11,207 nt of DNA, from assembly GCA_003151595.1 (NCBI GenBank), contig PLXW01000182.1, positions 1-11,207 of the forward strand, written 5' to 3'. The DNA comes from Myxococcales bacterium. GTDB taxonomy: Bacteria > Myxococcota > Polyangia > Polyangiales > Polyangiaceae. Below the pieces are notes generated by a model that was given only the letters and a program-made list of their open reading frames with translations, ran no database searches and was not told where the DNA came from. The position numbers and the translations under genes were made by a program. Each line of letters starts with the position of its first letter. Position 1 is the stretch's first letter. Of this stretch, positions 6,686-11,207 are shown in pieces.

Positions 6686-7687
6686 TTAGCGCGGGAGTGG
6701 GCGCGCCGGAGCTCGGCGCGGGGTGCCGCGTGTGTGTGCATGGCGCGCGAGTCGGTCGACGAGGTCGCGCATCGAGATGCCGATCGCGGCGGCCGCCTCG
6801 GGGTACAGGCTCGTCGCGGTGAAGCCGGGGAGCGTGTTCACTTCGAGGAGCGTGACCGCATCGGGCGAAGAGTCGTCGCCGACGACGAAGTCCACGCGCG
6901 AGAGATCGCGGCAGCCGAGCGCGCGGTGGGCCGCGAGCGCGACGTCTTGAACGCACTTGGTGAGCGCGTCGCCGAGCGGTGCGGGGCAGGCGTGGACGCT
7001 GCGGCCCGGGGCGTAGCGCGCTTCGTACGTGTAGAAGGCGTCGTTCGGCGAGGTGATCTCGGTCGGCGGAAGCGCGCGGAGCTCGCCGGCGTCGAGCACG
7101 CCGCACGTCACTTCGCGTCCGCGCGCGAAGTGCTCGACGATCGCCGCGTCGGCCAGCTCCCACGCCGCCTCGATCGCCCGCGCGACGTCGTCCGCGCTCG
7201 CCGCTTCGTCGAGCCGCACGACCCCCAGCGCCGATCCGCTCGACGAGGGCTTCACCACCAGACGCGCGCCCACCTCGCGTCGCGCCCGCTCGGCCGCGTC
7301 ACGCGCGGTGCTCGACCCGCGCACGATCCCGATCCCCTTCGCGATCGGCAGCCCTTCGTTCGCGAACACCATCCGCGCGATCCGCTTGTCCATCGCCATC
7401 GCGCTCGCGAGCACGCCCGCGCCCACGTACGGCACGTCGAGCACCTCGAGCAGTCCTTGCAGCGATCCGTCTTCGCCGACCGTGCCGTGCACGACCGGGA
7501 ACACGACGTCGAACCCGCCCGATCGAATCGACTCGGCGAGGTATCCATCGAGCTCGAAGCGCACGACGTGATGCCCCGCGTCCTGCAGCCCCTTGGCCAC
7601 GCCCGCCGCCGACGCGCGGCTCACTTCCGCTTCGGCCGACGGCCCTCCCTGAACGACTGCGACCCCGAGACGCCCTTTTGCGGTCAT
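6686..7687 (-). CDS. ddl: D-alanine--D-alanine ligase
   Basis: 333 residues, within the usual Ddl range. It is an ATP-grasp enzyme of the cytoplasm that joins two D-alanines for the peptidoglycan precursor. Visible motifs are VVQGGPSAEAEVS (11-23), HGTVGEDGSLQG (67-78), PYVGAGVLASAMAMDK (86-101), KPSSSGSALGV (146-156), REVTCGVL (191-198), RVDF (264-267), and the Mg2+/substrate segment LLEVNTLPGFTATSLYPE (280-297) with Glu282 and Asn284. The ATP-site loop is slightly unusual: GSA replaces the usual GSS. The C-terminus ends in a basic Arg/Pro tail (about 316-333) beyond the catalytic domain. The ATG has GAGG 8 bases upstream and lies 25 bases after the deaminase stop, so co-transcription is likely. 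It is not in a mur/fts cell-wall cluster here. Confidence 0.93.
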   Translation of the reverse strand: MTAKGRLGVAVVQGGPSAEAEVSRASAAGVAKGLQDAGHHVVRFELDGYLAESIRSGGFDVVFPVVHGTVGEDGSLQGLLEVLDVPYVGAGVLASAMAMDKRIARMVFANEGLPIAKGIGIVRGSSTARDAAERARREVGARLVVKPSSSGSALGVVRLDEAASADDVARAIEAAWELADAAIVEHFARGREVTCGVLDAGELRALPPTEITSPNDAFYTYEARYAPGRSVHACPAPLGDALTKCVQDVALAAHRALGCRDLSRVDFVVGDDSSPDAVTLLEVNTLPGFTATSLYPEAAAAIGISMRDLVDRLARHAHTRGTPRRAPARPLPR

Positions 7688-7712
7688 GCCCTTTCCCTCA
7701 CGCCCTCTCCGT

Positions 7713-8180
7713 TCACGTAGGGGGAACGCTGCTCGCTTCCGGGTTCTTCCGCGACATGTCGACGAGCTCGATGGCGAGGCGCTGCGCGACGTCGAAGATC
7801 TTCGGGTCGCGATAGAACTCGCCGAACACGACGCGCGAGATTCCGCCGTTCGCGATGAGCCTGAAGCACCCCCAGCACGGCGAGGCGGTGACGTAGATCG
7901 TCGAGGCCTCGATGCGGACGCCGTTGCGCGCGGCCTGCACGATGCCGTTGGCTTCGGCGTGCACCGTGCGGACGCAGTGGCCGTCCTCCATCAAGTGACC
8001 GTCCTCATCGCAGTGCGGGAGCCCGCGGATCGAGCCGTTGTACCCGGTGGCGAGGATGCTCTTGTCGCGCACGATGACCGCGCCGACGAACTTCCGGTCA
8101 CACGTCGATCGCGTGCTCACCTCGCGCGCGATGTTCATGAAGTACTCGTCCCACGAGACGCGCGATCGCTTCGCTTCCAT
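7713..8180 (-). CDS. dCMP deaminase family protein
   Basis: 155 residues. A zinc-dependent cytidine/deoxycytidylate deaminase that probably converts dCMP to dUMP, the precursor of dTMP. The catalytic site is clear: HAE (His74, Glu76) in TVHAEANGI, and PCWGC with Cys102 and Cys105. The N-terminal SWDEYFMNIA, the TGYNGSIRGLPHC segment and the extra Cys/His cluster (Cys57, His62, Cys69) are typical of dCMP deaminase and of ComEB-like relatives. I chose the ATG at 8180 because homologues begin just before SWDEYF; it lies 10 bases after the stop of the threonine ammonia-lyase gene. An in-frame TTG at 8216 has a better ribosome binding site (GAGG 6 bases upstream) and would add 12 residues and overlap the preceding gene by 26 bases. 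Either way translation is probably coupled. Substrate choice (dCMP against other pyrimidines) is inferred from the family. Confidence 0.88.
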   Translation of the reverse strand: MEAKRSRVSWDEYFMNIAREVSTRSTCDRKFVGAVIVRDKSILATGYNGSIRGLPHCDEDGHLMEDGHCVRTVHAEANGIVQAARNGVRIEASTIYVTASPCWGCFRLIANGGISRVVFGEFYRDPKIFDVAQRLAIELVDMSRKNPEASSVPPT

Positions 8181-8190
8181 CGCCACGACG

Positions 8191-9393
8191 TTACTGAACG
8201 CGATACCCGCCCGCAACGAGCGCCTCGCGCACTTCTTCGACGTGTGGAAAGCCGCGCGTCTCCAGCACCAGCTCCACGACCGCTTCGTTCAGCTCGCTGG
8301 TGGCGAAGGTTCGATCGTGGTGAATCTGGACGACGCTGGCCTTCGCCTCTGCAACCAGTCGGGTGAGGCGCGCGAGCGATCCGGTCATGTCCGAGATCGT
8401 GACCGTGAAGCGCACGATGCGTCCGCTCTTCACGAGGCCGCGCTCGATGATGCGGCTGATGACGTTCACGTCGATGTTGCCTCCGCTGACGATGACCGCG
8501 ACCTTCTTGCCGAGGATGGCCGGGATTCGCTTGTGAAGCAGCGCGGCGAGCGGCGCGGCGCCGGCCCCTTCGGCGACCGTCTTCTCCTTCTCGAGGAGGG
8601 TGAGGATCGCCTCGGCGATCTCCTCTTCGTCGACGAGCACGATGTCGTCGACGTACTTCTTCACGACCTCGTACGGCCTGTCGCCCGCGCGCCTGACGGC
8701 GATGCCTTCGGCGATCGTGCGCGCGGCGGGGACGGTCACGGGGGCGCCGGCTTCGAGCGCCACCTTCATGCTCGGGATGACCGAGGTCTCGACGCCGTAC
8801 ACCTTGATGCGCGGGTTGGTCTCCTTGATCGCGACCGCGACGCCTGCCGCCATGCCGCCGCCGCCGATGGCGACGATGACCGCCTCGATGTACGGGTTCT
8901 GTTCGAGCAGCTCGAGGCCCATGGTCCCCTGCCCGGCCATGACCAGATCGTCGTCGAACGGGTGGACGAAGATCCGCTTCTCGGCCGCCTCGATCTCCTT
9001 CGCCTTCTCGTACGCCTCGTCGTAGTTCGCGCCGTGGAGAAGGATGCGCGCGCCGAAGCTGCGCGTGCTCTGCACCTTCACGAGCGGCGTGACCTCGGGC
9101 ATCACGATCGTGGCGTCGATGCCGAGGCGTTGCGCGTGGTAGGCGACGCCTTGCGCGTGGTTTCCGGCGCTGGCGCAGATGACGCCGCGCGCGCGATCTT
9201 CGGCCGGCATCGCCATGAGCTTGTTGCAGGCGCCGCGCTCCTTGAAGGAGCCGGTCATCTGCAAGTTCTCGAGCTTGAGCCAGAGCTTGGTATCGGTGGC
9301 CCGGGAGAGCATCTCGCTGTAGGCGCAGGGCGAGAGGAAGATGCTGCCCGCGATGCGCTTTCGCGCGGCCTCGATGTCGGCGAAGGAGATCAC
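8191..9393 (-). CDS. ilvA: Threonine ammonia-lyase (threonine dehydratase) with C-terminal ACT domain
   Basis: 400 residues. A PLP enzyme that deaminates L-threonine to 2-oxobutanoate and ammonia, feeding isoleucine synthesis or threonine breakdown. The PLP lysine is K51 in TGSFKERGA. SAGNHAQG (75-82), the phosphate-binding loop GGGGMAAG (177-184) and SGGN (303-306) are intact. Residues about 326-400 form a single ACT-like domain (RFTVTISDMTGSLARL), a form common in the about-400-residue TdcB/IlvA-like enzymes; the classic biosynthetic E. coli IlvA is longer, with two ACT-like units. The biosynthetic or catabolic role is therefore open, and feedback control through ACT is an inference. The start is GTG at 9391-9393, in MISFADIEAARKRI, the usual family N-terminus, with only a weak ribosome binding site. 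It is the first gene of the minus-strand unit and diverges from the coiled-coil gene at 9463 across 69 bases. Confidence 0.93.
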   Translation of the reverse strand: MISFADIEAARKRIAGSIFLSPCAYSEMLSRATDTKLWLKLENLQMTGSFKERGACNKLMAMPAEDRARGVICASAGNHAQGVAYHAQRLGIDATIVMPEVTPLVKVQSTRSFGARILLHGANYDEAYEKAKEIEAAEKRIFVHPFDDDLVMAGQGTMGLELLEQNPYIEAVIVAIGGGGMAAGVAVAIKETNPRIKVYGVETSVIPSMKVALEAGAPVTVPAARTIAEGIAVRRAGDRPYEVVKKYVDDIVLVDEEEIAEAILTLLEKEKTVAEGAGAAPLAALLHKRIPAILGKKVAVIVSGGNIDVNVISRIIERGLVKSGRIVRFTVTISDMTGSLARLTRLVAEAKASVVQIHHDRTFATSELNEAVVELVLETRGFPHVEEVREALVAGGYRVQ

Positions 9394-9424
9394 ACGCGTG
9401 GGCTTACCACGAACGCGGGATTCC

Positions 9425-9453
9425 TTGACGGCGCGTCGGGGCGCACGCTACGC
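9425..9453 (+). promoter_or_regulatory. Promoter candidate for the coiled-coil / OmpA-like gene pair
   Basis: In the 69-base gap between the divergent threonine ammonia-lyase gene and the gene at 9463, TTGACG (9425-9430) matches five of six -35 bases. A 17-base spacer leads to CTACGC (9448-9453), a poor -10. The position would leave a very short leader before the ATG at 9463. The opposing promoter for the minus-strand unit must share this gap, but I cannot pick it out. Confidence 0.25.
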
Positions 9454-9462
9454 GGATCTGCA

Positions 9463-9978
9463 ATGGTGAAGCGCGCGCGGACGCGGTGGATGACGGCGGT
9501 GGCGGCGGGTTTCGCCTGCACGGGCGCGGTGGCCGCGGCGACGATGGCGTGGGGTGACGATCGGGCGACGACGGCCTCGACGCTCGACGCGCTCGACCAC
9601 GACGCGGTGCACAAGGAAGCGATCGCCGCGAACGTGAAGCGGGCGAAGGACGCCGTCGAACGCGCGACGCGCCTGCGCGCCGCGGGCGACGAAGCGCACG
9701 CCCGACTGGCGGACGGTCTGGCGCGCGAAGAGGCCGAGGGGGCCGAGGATCTGGCGCGGGCGATCGACGCGGAGAAAGCGGCGAACGATGCGCGGCGAGC
9801 GGCGACGGACGCGGGGGTGACGGGCGATCGCGAGCGTGCGCTCCTCGAGGAGGGGATCGCGCGCAACGGGCGGTTGAAGGCCGAGCTTGCCGAGATCGCG
9901 CGGCCGCACGTGGAGACGAAGACATCGGCCGAGGCGAAGGCGCCGCGCGCGGCCGCCGTGGACGGAGGTGCGCGATGA
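9463..9978 (+). CDS. Exported or membrane-anchored Ala-rich coiled-coil protein
   Basis: 171 residues with no recognised family. The N-terminus MVKRARTRWM plus the hydrophobic stretch 11-29 looks like a signal anchor or signal peptide. Cys19 (GFACTG) makes a poor lipobox because Phe sits at -2. Residues about 45-150 are Ala/Glu/Arg-rich with heptad-like spacing (for example KRAKDAVERATRLRAAGDE), predicting a long coiled coil, followed by an Ala/Lys-rich tail. The stop overlaps the start of the next gene in ATGA (9975-9978), so the two proteins are translationally coupled and probably act together, perhaps in the periplasm. The ATG at 9463 is the first to give a signal sequence; the open frame further upstream runs antisense to the threonine ammonia-lyase gene. 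GGA at 9454-9456 is a weak ribosome binding site. Confidence 0.75.
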   Translation: MVKRARTRWMTAVAAGFACTGAVAAATMAWGDDRATTASTLDALDHDAVHKEAIAANVKRAKDAVERATRLRAAGDEAHARLADGLAREEAEGAEDLARAIDAEKAANDARRAATDAGVTGDRERALLEEGIARNGRLKAELAEIARPHVETKTSAEAKAPRAAAVDGGAR

Positions 9979-11114
9979 AGCGGTTCGCGATCGCCATGTG
10001 CGCCGTCGTTCTGTCGTGCGCGGGAGTGGGCGTGAGCGTGAGCGCCGTCGGTTGCGCGGCGCCGATGATGAGCGTGCCGCGAATCGCCGACGCCGATCGC
10101 GCCAAGGAGAGCCCCGCGTCGCGCGAGGCCGAGCTGCTGGCGCCGCAGGCGATCGCGCGGGCCGACGAGCAGCGCGCGCTGGCGAAGACGGCGCTGAAGG
10201 GGGGAGACGACGTGGCGGCGGCGCTGTTCGCGGATCGCGCGATCGCGGCGTACGAGCACGCCTTCGTGCTCGCGCGACTGGCGAAGGCGACGCGCGATCG
10301 CGAAGACGCGGAGACCGCGCTGGCGGCGGCGTCGAGCCACGCCAAGGAGCTGGCGGCGGAGCGCGCGCAGGTCGATGCCGAGGGCGAAGAGCTGGAGAAG
10401 CAGCTCGCGGTGGCGCGCGATGCGCAGCCGCTGGTCGCGGTGGGCGCGGCGAACGACGGGAAGCGCGAAGGGGCGCGGCTGGTGGCGGCGCGCGCGCTGA
10501 CGATGGAAGCGCGGCTGCTGTGTGGGTCGGCGCGCCTGGTCTCGACCGACGACGCGACGACGAAGGCGATCGCCGACGTGGAGAAGGAAGTCGCCGCGGT
10601 GGAGGCGCAGATCGAAGCGAAGCCGCACCCCGCGCCGATCGACGCCGCGGCCCGCGTGCGCGCGAAGTGCCTCGATCGGCTGACGAACGCGCGTCGTGTG
10701 TCGCACGGCGCGACGGATCCCGACACGCTCCTCGCGGAGCTCTCGGCCAGCGGCGGCCTCGATCCGTCGCGCGACGAGCGCGGCGTGGTGATCACGCTTC
10801 GCGATTTGTTCGAGGGGGCGTCGCTCGCGGCGCACGCTGACGAGAAGCTGGCCGAGCTGGGTCGCGTGGCCGCCGCGCATCCGGACATGGGCGTGCAGGT
10901 GGTGGTGAACGACGCGACGACGCCGACGAAGGCGGACGAGGCGATGGACGCGAAGCACGCGGACGCGGTGGTGACGGCGCTGGTGCGCGGCGGCGCGACG
11001 GTGGCGCACGTGAAGAGCGAGCTCGCGGGGGTGCGCGCGCCGATCGTGGACCCGGGGGATGTCGCGCGGCGCGGCCGGAACGCGCGGGTGGATGTGGTGT
11101 TTGTGACGCGGTGA
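9975..11114 (+). CDS. Lipoprotein with Ala-rich helical region and degenerate OmpA-like C-terminal domain
   Basis: 379 residues. The signal peptide carries two possible lipoboxes (VLSC15 and AVGC27), so it is probably an outer-membrane or periplasmic lipoprotein. Residues about 45-150 are Ala-rich helices with periodic A/E/R, resembling the DUF4398-type region that often precedes OmpA domains in this group. A second helical stretch covers about 165-245. The C-terminus (about 266-379) follows the OmpA-like peptidoglycan-binding pattern: DERGVVITLRDLF, then HPDMGVQVVV, then GRNARVDVVFV. The Asp of the usual GHTD motif aligns with D313, but the Arg 15 residues later (the peptidoglycan-contacting Arg of LSxxRA) is replaced by His328, and GHT is lost. 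Peptidoglycan binding may be weakened or changed. The gene overlaps the upstream coiled-coil gene by 4 bases, and 93 non-coding bases follow. Confidence 0.8.
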   Translation: MKRFAIAMCAVVLSCAGVGVSVSAVGCAAPMMSVPRIADADRAKESPASREAELLAPQAIARADEQRALAKTALKGGDDVAAALFADRAIAAYEHAFVLARLAKATRDREDAETALAAASSHAKELAAERAQVDAEGEELEKQLAVARDAQPLVAVGAANDGKREGARLVAARALTMEARLLCGSARLVSTDDATTKAIADVEKEVAAVEAQIEAKPHPAPIDAAARVRAKCLDRLTNARRVSHGATDPDTLLAELSASGGLDPSRDERGVVITLRDLFEGASLAAHADEKLAELGRVAAAHPDMGVQVVVNDATTPTKADEAMDAKHADAVVTALVRGGATVAHVKSELAGVRAPIVDPGDVARRGRNARVDVVFVTR

Positions 11115-11138
11115 CGGGCGGCGGCCGGCGAGCGGCTG

Positions 11139-11193
11139 CGTCGGGGGATGGTGCGCGTCGGGGGGGATGGTCGCGACCGTCCGGAGGGATGGT
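11139..11193 (+). repeat. Three imperfect G-rich direct repeats at the window end
   Basis: CGTCGGGGGATGGT (from 11139), CGTCGGGGGGGATGGT (from 11156) and CGTCCGGAGGGATGGT (from 11178) recur every 17-22 bases downstream of the OmpA-like gene, and the series may continue past the window. The surrounding tail (11115-11207) holds no other recognisable feature. Four G-runs (11143-11147, 11160-11166, 11186-11188, 11204-11207) could in principle form a quadruplex, but the loops are long. Confidence 0.5.
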
Positions 11194-11207
11194 TGCGTGC
11201 GGCGGGG

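Noticed and set aside
6562..6741. Upstream start at 6741 for the PH-like membrane protein
   Set aside because: It would overlap the end of the D-Ala-D-Ala ligase gene by 56 bases and add 60 residues unlike the family. The ATG at 6561 has a ribosome binding site and leads straight into the first conserved box.
9390..11009. 539-codon minus-strand frame opposite the coiled-coil and OmpA-like genes
   Set aside because: It is an Arg/His-rich shadow without motifs. The plus strand shows signal peptides, a 4-base gene overlap and an OmpA-like C-terminus.

Overview
The window is GC-rich (about 68% where I counted) and looks like a chromosome segment of a myxobacterium-like bacterium (Myxococcota, probably Polyangia). 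This placement is inferred from gene content: eukaryote-like Ser/Thr kinases and pseudokinases, a secreted lipoprotein with RCC1-type CWG repeats and a short Cys-rich module, Ala-rich OmpA-like lipoproteins, and strong GC3 codon bias. No tRNA, rRNA, transposase, integrase or CRISPR array is visible. The density is about one gene per 1.1 kb, and no gap between genes exceeds 150 bases.

Layout. (1) Positions 1-689, minus: one continuous frame that starts as a Ser/Thr kinase N-lobe and switches at about 285 to the C-terminal part of an NAD+ synthetase. GC falls to about 56% beyond the switch. This is most likely an assembly or recombination chimera. (2) 835-1851, plus: a FabH-type beta-ketoacyl-ACP synthase III. 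(3) 1979-3688, plus: a membrane-anchored pseudokinase, followed 43 bases later by (4) 3732-5432, plus: a lipoprotein with seven RCC1-like repeats. (5) 9393 down to 5440, minus: a probable four-gene unit in the order threonine ammonia-lyase, dCMP deaminase, D-Ala-D-Ala ligase, and a membrane protein with two tandem bacterial PH-like modules. It converges on the RCC1 gene with a 7-base gap. (6) 9463-11114, plus: two genes overlapping by ATGA, an Ala-rich coiled-coil exported protein and a lipoprotein with a degenerate OmpA-like domain. They diverge from the threonine ammonia-lyase gene. (7) The last 93 bases are non-coding and hold three imperfect G-rich direct repeats.

How the genes work together: the minus-strand unit mixes housekeeping metabolism (2-oxobutanoate for isoleucine, dUMP supply for dTMP, the peptidoglycan precursor D-Ala-D-Ala) with an uncharacterised membrane protein. 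The plus-strand genes lean toward the cell envelope and signalling. No complete defence, secretion or biosynthetic system is present. The signals most worth a second look are the kinase/NadE junction, the tandem PH-like membrane protein, the pseudokinase/RCC1-lipoprotein pair, the degenerate OmpA domain, and a striking excess of the palindrome CGATCG (about 52 copies by hand count against roughly 4 expected from base composition).
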